A stretch of 64,000 nt of DNA from Trueperaceae bacterium (GTDB lineage Bacteria > Deinococcota > Deinococci > Deinococcales > Trueperaceae): the NCBI GenBank assembly GCA_023954415.1, contig JAMLIB010000010.1:62001-126000 (forward strand), given 5' to 3'. A program made the translations under genes and the position numbers. The notes under the pieces were generated by a model. It did not search any database, was not told the origin of the DNA, and worked only from the letters and a program-made list of their open reading frames with translations. Of the stretch, positions 1-8,280 are shown in pieces (position 1 is the first letter of the stretch; each line of letters opens with the position of its first letter).

Positions 1-402
1 TTGGCTCCTCTATTCACAACCCTAGAGCGGCAGGATGCCGGCCTGTATTTCAATGCCGGGCTACTGATCCTCCGATCCGTATCTCTGATTATCTTCGCGC
101 ATGTCACCGATCCAGTCATTGCCATCGCGGCCTTGGCCACCTTGAGCGCCCTAGCTCAAGTAGCGATGCTCGAGTGGCTAGCTGGCACCGCTGGCATCAA
201 CCGCGGCATACTGCGTGCACGGCTTCTACGCCACGTGGTGACTGCACTCCCCTTTGCCGTACCCCTAGCAGCAGCGCTGTTCTTGTTGCCACCATGGAAC
301 GACGTGGTCACCGTAATCTACTCGGCAATCTGGCTGTCGATCCACTCTATAGCGCTGCTACTAGCCAGCAAGGGCGGAGACAGACTGGCTACTGGTCCTT
401 AA
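1..402 (+). CDS. Polysaccharide flippase (Wzx/MATE-like), C-terminal fragment
   Basis: The reading frame is open from the first base, so the gene starts before the window and only the last ~133 residues are seen. They are strongly hydrophobic and form about three or four membrane segments separated by short basic loops (RGILRARLLRH), ending in a short polar tail. That pattern and the position at the head of a polysaccharide cluster fit the C-terminus of an oligosaccharide-lipid flippase, which moves undecaprenyl-linked repeat units across the membrane. No diagnostic motif is visible in this part, so another polytopic membrane protein is possible. The following 150 bases before the next start hold no gene. 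Confidence 0.5.
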   Translation: MAPLFTTLERQDAGLYFNAGLLILRSVSLIIFAHVTDPVIAIAALATLSALAQVAMLEWLAGTAGINRGILRARLLRHVVTALPFAVPLAAALFLLPPWNDVVTVIYSAIWLSIHSIALLLASKGGDRLATGP

Positions 403-554
403 GACTGCGCGACCCGCCCGTATAGGGCAAGGAGCGACGCATGCAGGGAAGCGCCCCGACCAGGTAGGCTTTAATCCACGCCCAACTGTCTCGCGCCATA
501 GCTATGAGTTGAGCGGTGGAGCGCCACAGGCTAAAGAAAGGCCGATAGGGAGCC

Positions 555-1919
555 ATGAACGACCAACATTCCCCCCAGAACACCGTATCCGTGCTCCTAG
601 TCAATGGCTGGTCCGACGACAACAAGGGCGATGCCGCCATCGTAGAGGGTTTCAGTCGCTCGATGTCAAGAGCCGCGGAGGCGGAAGGGCACCGCCTCGA
701 ACTTAGCCTGATATCAAACTTCTCGGGCCCAAATTCCGAGATGGGCTACCATTACAGGCACACGAAGAATGCCTACCCAGGAGGCGTATACGCCTCCCTC
801 CTGCCGGTCAATTTGACGGTACCGTCGGGGGGTGTCGCGACCAAGGCCCTGCGTCGGGCTCTCCAACTCCTGATAGCAACGCTGCTACTCGCGCTACCAC
901 GCAGCCGCCTCATTGCTCGCTTGCTGTCCGAGCCGCAGCGCCGTACCCTGGAACGCTTCCACGGGGCTGGCGTTGTGGCCAGCAAAGGTGGGCATATCTT
1001 CGCCTCTAACGGCTCGCCCCTCTCACTAGTCGGGCTATTCTCCAACTTGTATCCGCTTCTACTGGCCCAACGTCTCTCGATTCCGACGGGAATTTACGGC
1101 CAGTCAATCGGCCCCGTCATTGGTGCTAATCACCGCAAGCTATTGAGTCGAGTCCTCAAACGCATGCGCTTCGTATATCTCCGCGAGCCGACGAGCGTCG
1201 AGTACGTTCGCGCTCTCCTACCAACCGCCCATCATACCAGACTGAAACTCGTGTGGGACACGGCTTTCGCAATCGAGAGTGCGCCGCTGCCGGAGCGTGT
1301 CACTGCGAAGTTGCCTGAGCGCTTCGTGGCTCTTACCGTCCGTCAGTGGGCCTTCCCTTTCGACGTTCCAGGCCGGCGCAATGCCTTGTATGAGGCATAC
1401 CTTAGTGCGATTGCGCACGTCGTTCGCCAAGTAGTCACTGAGCTCGAGACTGACGTCGTGGTGGTTCCGCAGGTAATCGGGCCGACTGGTCTCGAGAACG
1501 ACCTGACAGCGCAAGACCAGCTCAAAGCCCAGCTCGGAGAGCAGAACCGTGTCCATTACTTGCATGATGACTTTACTGCCGGCCAATTGATGAATCTATA
1601 TGGAAGGGCAACCCTGCTCATCGGTACCCGCTTTCACTCAGTCATCCTCGCCCTCGCCGCCGGAACGCCAGCAGTAGCCATCGCCTATCATGGATTCAAG
1701 ACGCGAGGAATCATGCAGATGCTTGGGCTGGAACAATACGTTCTAGACATCGGTGCGCTTGATCGAGAAGACCTTTGGCAACGAGTCCTTGCCGCTTATG
1801 GCGAGCGAGAAGCGTACGCCGGCTACCTGAGCAAGCGTATTCCACCTATTGCCAAGGACGAAGCCGAGACCGCGCGTCAAGTCGTCGACCTCCTTGGAAG
1901 CGAAAGGTTAAGCCCGTAG
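555..1919 (+). CDS. Polysaccharide pyruvyl transferase family protein
   Basis: 454 residues with the features of the PS_pyruv_trans (CsaB/WcaK-type) family. An N-terminal stretch NGWSDDNKGDAAIVEG resembles the family's usual N/G-rich loop, a central GGHIFAS and YGQSIGPV follow, and the C-terminal half has VVVPQVIGP and LIGTRFHSVILALAAGTP, where the RFHS histidine is typical of these enzymes. The family transfers pyruvate from phosphoenolpyruvate onto sugar residues as ketals, giving acidic polysaccharides. An ATG preceded by GGGAG sets the start. It is followed after three bases by the next gene, so it belongs to the polysaccharide operon. The exact acceptor sugar cannot be told. Confidence 0.85.
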   Translation: MNDQHSPQNTVSVLLVNGWSDDNKGDAAIVEGFSRSMSRAAEAEGHRLELSLISNFSGPNSEMGYHYRHTKNAYPGGVYASLLPVNLTVPSGGVATKALRRALQLLIATLLLALPRSRLIARLLSEPQRRTLERFHGAGVVASKGGHIFASNGSPLSLVGLFSNLYPLLLAQRLSIPTGIYGQSIGPVIGANHRKLLSRVLKRMRFVYLREPTSVEYVRALLPTAHHTRLKLVWDTAFAIESAPLPERVTAKLPERFVALTVRQWAFPFDVPGRRNALYEAYLSAIAHVVRQVVTELETDVVVVPQVIGPTGLENDLTAQDQLKAQLGEQNRVHYLHDDFTAGQLMNLYGRATLLIGTRFHSVILALAAGTPAVAIAYHGFKTRGIMQMLGLEQYVLDIGALDREDLWQRVLAAYGEREAYAGYLSKRIPPIAKDEAETARQVVDLLGSERLSP

Positions 1920-1922
1920 GTC

Positions 1923-3170
1923 ATGGCGATACGTTCGGCACGGCGAGCACCTAGGGTCTCGGATTTAGCCATCGGCTTACTCGTTCTAACGCTTGTCTTC
2001 CCCTACCTGTCAGTGAGCGGACTAGCAGTGAGGATAGAGTTACTGTGGGTACCTGCCCTCTTGGTCTTAGCGATTCGTAGAGTGCGTATAACGCCACTTG
2101 TTATCGTCATGGCTGGCTTCTGGCTACTGGCAGCACTTAGCAGCCTCCTATCTTGGTCCGCTCCGGATGAGGGGGTCTTCGCACCCAGTCTCGCTCTGGG
2201 CTTCCTGCGCCCGATCTTGGTCGCGTGGCTCTTCTCGCGCCTAGGGAGCGAACGAAAGTCTGTGCTGAAGGGACTCGCTTGGTTCGTCTATCTTGCCATA
2301 CCGATCGGATTATTAGGAGTCATGCAGGCCCTCAACTTCACTCCGGCAGTAGGCCTGACTGTCGACTACTTCTCGAGCGGGTCGCGCGCAGCAATAGCCA
2401 ATCAACTCGTCGAGTACGGGAGGATGTCGAGGGCCGTCGGGGTGTTCGAAGCGCCCTCCTATGCCGCGGTTTACTACCTCCTGACCATCGGTACCGGACT
2501 TTGGCTCACGACCCGAAACACTGGGTCGGATGTACGACACTCACGGATTCTCCTCTTCACCGGTGTACTAGCTGCATTCGCAGCCGGCGTGCTTACTCTC
2601 TCGAGTACGTTCATAGCTGGCTTCGCTGCCATGTGCAGCGCGCTAATCCTATTTGCGCCTTGGCGCGCTCGCCTCAAAGTGATCGCTTTGGCAGTTCTGG
2701 TAACACTCGTTGCTCTACCGACGGTGGCGACTGCCATCCGTTTGAGCCCGGTAGCAGCCGGCTCGCTGCGTTACCAGTTGGAACGGCTGAGTTCGCTCGA
2801 CGTCTACGCTACTCGGTTCGGCTCGTCCGGACTACTTCTTCCCACAATCGACGCTATTACAGAGCGCCCCCTCATCGGCTGGGGCTTTTTTAGTCTTCCA
2901 AACGTTTTCCTGGGAGACTCTGCATATGTGGTCTGCCTCTTCCTAGGCGGCATGATTGGAGCGATTATCTGCCTCTTGGCCCTCCTCAGTATATCCTCGG
3001 CCGCGATCCGGAATCCGGTGATCGGCTCACTAATCCTTATTTGGCTAGTTACCCTGCTCGCAACATCGCTTGGGAGTCCAGCCTTTACCATGCCACGCGT
3101 TGCTGACTGGTGGTGGGCTTTGGCAGGGATATGCACCACCGATGCCAAGAGTTGGCGGCTGAATTCGTGA
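1923..3170 (+). CDS. O-antigen polymerase/ligase-like membrane protein (Wzy type)
   Basis: 415 residues, almost wholly hydrophobic, with about ten to twelve predicted membrane segments and a larger polar loop near residues 150-175 (EYGRMSRAVGVFEAPSYAA). The loop arginine and the ERPLIGWGFF motif near the C-terminal third are typical of the Wzy/WaaL superfamily, which joins lipid-linked repeat units or transfers finished glycans. It sits in an unbroken operon, and the next gene starts inside its stop codon (GTGA). A second Wzy-like protein is encoded downstream (6722-8200), so which of the two is the chain polymerase is not decided by sequence. Codon use is less GC-biased than in genes beyond 9.7 kb. 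Confidence 0.75.
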   Translation: MAIRSARRAPRVSDLAIGLLVLTLVFPYLSVSGLAVRIELLWVPALLVLAIRRVRITPLVIVMAGFWLLAALSSLLSWSAPDEGVFAPSLALGFLRPILVAWLFSRLGSERKSVLKGLAWFVYLAIPIGLLGVMQALNFTPAVGLTVDYFSSGSRAAIANQLVEYGRMSRAVGVFEAPSYAAVYYLLTIGTGLWLTTRNTGSDVRHSRILLFTGVLAAFAAGVLTLSSTFIAGFAAMCSALILFAPWRARLKVIALAVLVTLVALPTVATAIRLSPVAAGSLRYQLERLSSLDVYATRFGSSGLLLPTIDAITERPLIGWGFFSLPNVFLGDSAYVVCLFLGGMIGAIICLLALLSISSAAIRNPVIGSLILIWLVTLLATSLGSPAFTMPRVADWWWALAGICTTDAKSWRLNS

Positions 3171-4288
3171 AGAAGCGTGTTCTGCAAGTCTTGCCGAATC
3201 TATCCGTGGGCGGGGCCGAGACAATGGCCGTCAACTTGGCACGGGAACTGAACCGCGAGGACTTCGAACCCTTTTTGCTTTCCCTATACCCTCCGGTCGG
3301 GTCCGTTCTAGAGGCAACGCTTGCTGAGGCAGGCGTGACCGTTATTCACCTGCATAAGCGCAAGGGGCTAGACTTGCGCACCGCTCGTGACTTAGCACGC
3401 ACTGTGCGTGAATTACATCTCGACGTAGTACATACGCATCTTCGGACCCTCTCCTACCAGTTATGGAGTCAGGTGAGTGACCGGCGTCCCGTGCGCGTGC
3501 ACACCGTTCACAGCGTCGCCACACGCGAGGCGGGTCGGTTTGGCCGGGTCCTGCAGAATGTAGCGTTGCGGCTTGGTGCCACGCCCGTCGCCATAGCCGA
3601 AGAAGTACGTGCAACCATATCGGAGGTCTATGGGCGCGAAGCCCCCATCATCCCAAACGGCATCCCTGTGACGCTTTACGCGCGCTCAGAGGTAGAACGC
3701 GCCGCCATGCGTAACGAATTCAGTATCGGAGAGGACACTCTCGTACTCATAAGCGTCGCGAACCTTCACCCTAGCAAGAACCATGCTGGCCTGATAACGG
3801 CATTTGCACGAGCCCGAGGCTATATTCCGCGCAACACTAGGCTCATGCTCGTAGGGGAGGGTACCCAACGCGCAGCCCTGGAACAGCAGATCACTACGGA
3901 AGGGCTCACAACGCACGTAACGCTCCTAGGGTCGAGAGCAGATATTCCTCGCCTGCTCTCGGGCTCGGATATCTTCGTGTCCGCCTCTCTCGTTGAGGGC
4001 AACCCGCTGTCTGTCATGGAGGCTATGGCAGCCGGGCTACCTACCATCGCGCCGAGAGTAGGTGGGGTGCCAGAGCTAATTACCAACGGCTGCGACGGGC
4101 TGCTCGTGACACCTGGCGATATAGAGTCCCTAGCGAATACGATGGTCGATGTCGCCACCGACGGAGCGCAAGCACGCCGGCTAGGCACGTCGGCAGCTGC
4201 TACTGCGAACGAGCGGTTCACGATAGGCGCAATGGCGCGGTCGTATGAAGAGCTTTACCTGAAACTTATCCAACGGAGCCGGTCGTGA
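3167..4288 (+). CDS. GT4 family glycosyltransferase
   Basis: 373 residues from a GTG whose last two bases are shared with the upstream stop (GTGA). An ATG 57 bases upstream would place 19 extra residues over the preceding membrane protein, whereas the GTG gives the usual N-terminus KKRVLQVLPNLSVGGAETM. The GGAE nucleotide-sugar loop, HTHLRT, IPNGI and the C-terminal EGNPLSVMEAMAAGLP (EX7E motif) with GGVPELI define a GT-B fold, retaining GT4 enzyme. It should add one sugar of the repeat unit on the cytoplasmic face of the membrane. Donor and acceptor cannot be assigned. Confidence 0.88.
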   Translation: MKKRVLQVLPNLSVGGAETMAVNLARELNREDFEPFLLSLYPPVGSVLEATLAEAGVTVIHLHKRKGLDLRTARDLARTVRELHLDVVHTHLRTLSYQLWSQVSDRRPVRVHTVHSVATREAGRFGRVLQNVALRLGATPVAIAEEVRATISEVYGREAPIIPNGIPVTLYARSEVERAAMRNEFSIGEDTLVLISVANLHPSKNHAGLITAFARARGYIPRNTRLMLVGEGTQRAALEQQITTEGLTTHVTLLGSRADIPRLLSGSDIFVSASLVEGNPLSVMEAMAAGLPTIAPRVGGVPELITNGCDGLLVTPGDIESLANTMVDVATDGAQARRLGTSAAATANERFTIGAMARSYEELYLKLIQRSRS

Positions 4289-5523
4289 ACCAAGGAACCG
4301 CACGCGTGGCATCCGATGAGGTGAAGCTGCTCGTCCTAACACAACAGTTCCCATTCGGGCGAGGAGAGGCCTTTCTGGTGCCAGAGGTACGAGAGCTTGG
4401 CACTCGGGTGCAGACGCTCTACGTAGTACCGCGCTCCCCAACCACGGTTATTCACGACGACGCCAAACCGTTCGAGACTGTTGCCGTCAGGCAACCCCTG
4501 TTGTCGCTAGAGGTCGTGAGTACGGCGCTCCGGCTGTTCCTCGCACATCCCATCGCTGTTTGGCGCGCGGCAAGCGTGGTGCTCCATTCACGCAGCCTGG
4601 GAGTGTTCTTACGGAACGTCTGCGTCTTACCCAAAGCGTTCTGGATCACCAAACTAATGCGGGATCGTGGGGTTACACACCTTCATTGCCATTGGGCAGC
4701 CACAGTTGGAACCATGGGTCTAGTTGCTCACCGCTATACAGGGATACCGTGGAGTCTTACGGCTCACCGCTGGGACATCGTCGAAAACAACCTTCTCCGC
4801 GAGAAGACCGATAGCGCTACGTTCGTGCGCTTCATCTCGGATAGTGGTGTAGCGCTAGCCGACAAGCACTTGGCGCCTAATGCACATGTCATCGTCACCC
4901 ATCTGGGGGTCGACGAACAGCCGCGTGCCGCCCAGCGCCCAAACAATGCCGAGTTCACGCTCTTATGCGCTGCCAACCTCATCGGACTCAAGGGACATCG
5001 TTACCTTTTCGAAGCGGTGGCCAGGTTGATGGCCGACGGTGTAGCGGTGAGACTTCTCGTCGCAGGGACTGGTCCGTTGGCCGCGGAACTGGCGCAACTG
5101 GCCGACCAACTACGAGTCAAGAAAGTGATAGATTTCCTAGGCGTTGTGCCACATGACAAACTTCTTGCCATGTACGGAAGGGGAGACGTCGACGCGGTAG
5201 TGCTTCCAAGCCTGGACCTGGGCGATGGCCGGCACGAAGGGATACCCGTGTCTCTCATGGAGGCGATGAGTTTCGGTATCCCTGTAGTCTCTACCCGTAC
5301 GGGAGGTATCCCTGAACTCGTCACTACGGATACCGGACGCCTGGTGCCCCCCGCCGACGCGGCTGCCTTGGCGGCAGCTATTCGCGAGTTGCACGCCGAC
5401 CCTACCGCACGCGCGGAGATGGGCACTCGCGCCCAGGCGCGAGTGCAAGCGGAGTTCAGCGCTAAGCGGAGCGCGGCTGAGTTGCTGGCACGGATCAAGT
5501 CCGAGAAGGGGGGGAAGCTATGA
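4285..5523 (+). CDS. GT4 family glycosyltransferase (colanic-acid type)
   Basis: 412 residues, starting at a GTG that overlaps the previous stop by four bases. The N-terminal half (LVLTQQFPFGRGEAFL, then HLHCHWA and SLTAHRWDI) resembles the WcaL/AmsK branch of GT4 enzymes. The C-terminal half has ANLIGLKGHRYLFEA, LLVAGTGPL and the EX7E motif EGIPVSLMEAMSFGIP with GGIPELV. It is a cytoplasmic, membrane-associated transferase of the polysaccharide repeat unit. The next gene starts in its stop (ATGA), so the three GT4 genes are translationally coupled. Confidence 0.87.
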   Translation: MNQGTARVASDEVKLLVLTQQFPFGRGEAFLVPEVRELGTRVQTLYVVPRSPTTVIHDDAKPFETVAVRQPLLSLEVVSTALRLFLAHPIAVWRAASVVLHSRSLGVFLRNVCVLPKAFWITKLMRDRGVTHLHCHWAATVGTMGLVAHRYTGIPWSLTAHRWDIVENNLLREKTDSATFVRFISDSGVALADKHLAPNAHVIVTHLGVDEQPRAAQRPNNAEFTLLCAANLIGLKGHRYLFEAVARLMADGVAVRLLVAGTGPLAAELAQLADQLRVKKVIDFLGVVPHDKLLAMYGRGDVDAVVLPSLDLGDGRHEGIPVSLMEAMSFGIPVVSTRTGGIPELVTTDTGRLVPPADAAALAAAIRELHADPTARAEMGTRAQARVQAEFSAKRSAAELLARIKSEKGGKL

Positions 5524-6716
5524 GCAAAGTGGTGCTCTTGGCACCCAACTACTGGCCAGAGTCAAACGCCGGCGCTAAGCGAATCACAGCGTTGGCGCGC
5601 TTCCTCGCAACGCGCGGCTGGGAGGTCACCGTCCTCACTCTCTTGCCCCATCATCCCCAGAACGAAGTCTATCCCGGCTATTCTGGGCCCACTCCAAGGC
5701 ATGAATACGAGGCTCAGGTGCGCATCGTACGCTTGCAGCCTTGGCTGGTCCCAAAGGCCAACCTAAAGCTGCGACTCGCCTCCGAGTCGCTCTTTGCGAT
5801 CAAAGCGCTGGGCTTTCTGTTGCGCGAGCCGTTCGATGTCATATTCGCCTCCAGCCCCTATATGTTCCTCGGTCAGACGGCTCACCTCGCCTCGCTTATC
5901 AGGGGTCGCCCATTCGCTTGGGACATCCGCGACCTAATCTGGCTGTATCCGCGTGCGGCCGGTAAGCGAACGCTTGGTACCGACCTCGCGCTCGGGTCTT
6001 TGATGCGATTCACAGCGCGTCGTGCTCACCTAATAACAACAACAACCGAGAGACAATTGGAGTATTTCCTGCCCTTGAAGCATCGCAACAAGGTCATAGC
6101 AAACGGGGTTGCAACCGAGCTCTTCGATTCACTCTCCAAATTGCCGACGCCCTTCGCCGACACCAGTAAGCGCCCCCTGGCCGCTTATGTAGGCCTCTTC
6201 GGGTTCAATCAGGAACTTGAAGTCGTCATAGACACAGCCCGCCTAATGCCCGAGACGGACTTCCTGCTCGTTGGTGACGGCCCAGAACGGGAGGCCCTCG
6301 TCAAGCGCGCCAATAGCCTTTCCAACGTGAGCTTCCTGCCTTATCAACCGACTGAAAAGCTACTGGACATCTACTCCAATTGTGATATTTTAATCTCGCA
6401 CATAAGACGCAATCCTACAATGCGTAGTGTGCAACCCGCCAAAGTGTGGGAGTACCTAGCTACGGCGCGCCCTGTAGTTCACGCGGCGGAGGGCGAGTTA
6501 GCGGATATGATCGGCCAGCGTAACCTCGCCTACGTCGTGACCCCAGGTGATCCGGCCAAGCTAGCAGCCAGCCTACGCTCCGTCATGACTCGGCGCGATG
6601 ACGCCGTGGCCACCGGCGTTCGAGGTCGCAGCTTCATACGAGAGCACCGCATCCGAGAGCACGTCTTCGAAGCGTTAGAGGCCGAATTGCAGGCGCTTAC
6701 GAGCGGTGGCACCTGA
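5520..6716 (+). CDS. GT4 family glycosyltransferase (WbuB/WcaI-like)
   Basis: 398 residues starting at an ATG that shares bases with the previous stop (ATGA). The N-terminus VVLLAPNYWPESNAGAKRI, the block SSPYMFLGQTAHLAS with WDIRDLIWLYP, and LLVGDGPERE are typical of the WbuB/WcaI branch of GT4 transferases. The expected EX7E segment is present only in altered form (VQPAKVWEYLATARPVV), as usual for this branch. It should act on the polysaccharide repeat unit, perhaps on N-acetylated amino sugars as in WbuB, but that is inference. Confidence 0.84.
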   Translation: MSKVVLLAPNYWPESNAGAKRITALARFLATRGWEVTVLTLLPHHPQNEVYPGYSGPTPRHEYEAQVRIVRLQPWLVPKANLKLRLASESLFAIKALGFLLREPFDVIFASSPYMFLGQTAHLASLIRGRPFAWDIRDLIWLYPRAAGKRTLGTDLALGSLMRFTARRAHLITTTTERQLEYFLPLKHRNKVIANGVATELFDSLSKLPTPFADTSKRPLAAYVGLFGFNQELEVVIDTARLMPETDFLLVGDGPEREALVKRANSLSNVSFLPYQPTEKLLDIYSNCDILISHIRRNPTMRSVQPAKVWEYLATARPVVHAAEGELADMIGQRNLAYVVTPGDPAKLAASLRSVMTRRDDAVATGVRGRSFIREHRIREHVFEALEAELQALTSGGT

Positions 6717-6721
6717 AGGCC

Positions 6722-8200
6722 GTGCGCAGATTGGACGGGCGGTCCCTCGCGGTCATGTCGGCGTTGTTATGGCCGCCGCTTGCGACGTCATTGATGTTCA
6801 TGAAGCCAAGGGCGGACCAGGGTGGCCGCCTTGCAGCTACAGTACGCGGAGCACTGCTCGCTTGGTCACCGCTTCTCTTGCTATCGGCCACCCGTGTCAT
6901 GAGCAACGACTGGTTGTGGTTGGCCGGTTTTTCATTGAGCGGCGTCATCTTCTTTGCCGCAGGGGCGCGTCCACCACGGCCAACTCTGTCACTTGGCTTA
7001 ACCCTGGCACTTTCTATCGGACTAGTGGCAAGTGTCGCTGAGCGGTTCGCCGATCACCGAGGATGGTACTCGTACTCCACCGACTCGAACACCGTGGGTA
7101 GACCTCTAGCGTGGTTGCAGGGCGTCACAGTCCTCACGGCTGATGCATCGGCTAGGAGCTACGGCCAGTACTGGACCCTTCCAGCGGGAGTAAGTACCAT
7201 GCGCTTCGACGTAGAACTGAGGGCCACAGACTTGCTGGACAGCATCTCGCGCACTACGGCCGAGATAACGCTCAACCCGGGGCGTGGTGTCAGCCCCACA
7301 CCTGTGTTTGAGGTGGCGCCAACAAAAGACTGGACTCAGCATTCGATGGAGTTCACCGTGGCCAGTTCTACTCAGGCGACGCGGCTAGCCATAATCGCCC
7401 GCCTGGAGCCGGGCTCGAGCTTGGAAATAAGGAACCTAAGGCTCACGGCAGACACCGTAACCTTGGAGCAACGACCAGCGTCAGAACGCGTGCGCCTATG
7501 GTTCACGCACCCCAACACGGCTGGGCACGTCTTCGCCTTCGCCGCCATCGTGGCACTCGTCAGCGCTGGCTCGTTCGGATCCGCCCTGCTGCCAGTCGCG
7601 TTCGCCACCGGCACCATATTGATGACCGGGAGCCGCACGTCCCTCCTCGCGTTACTCACAGCTGTCCTCGTGTATGCCATCGGGCGCCTCCGGCGACGCC
7701 ACACCGTGGCGGTCTTCGCTCTTGTGCTCGTGACCGCACTGGCCTTCATCATCGGCGGCATCGGCCGACTCACCTCCATCGGCGACCTCCTGCGCGACGG
7801 CAACAGTGTGAGCCGCAGCGAGATCTGGCGCTTCTCGCTTGACCTCGTCTCCGAACGACCATTGCACGGTTGGGGGGAGAGCGGCTTCGTGGAACGCTGG
7901 AAGACGATCAAAGAGTCACAGGGTGTCCCAGCCGTCGATCACCCGCATAACCTCTTTCTCGCCTTCGCTGCGGCCTACGGCCTGCCTGGACTACTAGCCT
8001 TGCTGGGAACGCTTGTCTTGGCCTTCAGACGCAGCTGGCACCACGACCTAGGAAGCGCTCTAGCTGTGTTGACGACTCTACTCATACTCAACAGTTTCGA
8101 TTACACACTCATCGACCCCCATGTTCTCGCATTGCTCGGTTTATCGCTTGGCGGCCTGCTACCGGCAACCGATGAACCTCGGCTTCCAGCCGGCAGTTAA
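6722..8200 (+). CDS. O-antigen ligase/Wzy-like membrane protein with extracytoplasmic domain
   Basis: 492 residues from a GTG five bases after the previous stop. Four N-terminal membrane segments (about 5-110) are followed by a soluble region of roughly 130 residues (about 130-255) rich in beta-strand-forming residues (AGVSTMRFDVELRA, LEIRNLRLTA), then more membrane segments. The C-terminal half carries the Wzy_C signature: RSEIWRFSLDLVSERPLHGWGE, DHPHNLFLAFAAAYGLPGL. The soluble insertion looks like a carbohydrate-binding beta-sandwich on the outer face. The same layout is seen in the N-terminal part of the protein at 9765-12854. Polymerase or ligase activity cannot be separated by sequence. 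Confidence 0.75.
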   Translation: MRRLDGRSLAVMSALLWPPLATSLMFMKPRADQGGRLAATVRGALLAWSPLLLLSATRVMSNDWLWLAGFSLSGVIFFAAGARPPRPTLSLGLTLALSIGLVASVAERFADHRGWYSYSTDSNTVGRPLAWLQGVTVLTADASARSYGQYWTLPAGVSTMRFDVELRATDLLDSISRTTAEITLNPGRGVSPTPVFEVAPTKDWTQHSMEFTVASSTQATRLAIIARLEPGSSLEIRNLRLTADTVTLEQRPASERVRLWFTHPNTAGHVFAFAAIVALVSAGSFGSALLPVAFATGTILMTGSRTSLLALLTAVLVYAIGRLRRRHTVAVFALVLVTALAFIIGGIGRLTSIGDLLRDGNSVSRSEIWRFSLDLVSERPLHGWGESGFVERWKTIKESQGVPAVDHPHNLFLAFAAAYGLPGLLALLGTLVLAFRRSWHHDLGSALAVLTTLLILNSFDYTLIDPHVLALLGLSLGGLLPATDEPRLPAGS

Positions 8201-8280
8201 TATGCTTTCCGTAGTCACAGATTCAGGATCAGCTTTGGACTTGAAGTGGTCACCGCTGGTCTAAGGGTAGACTACCTTCT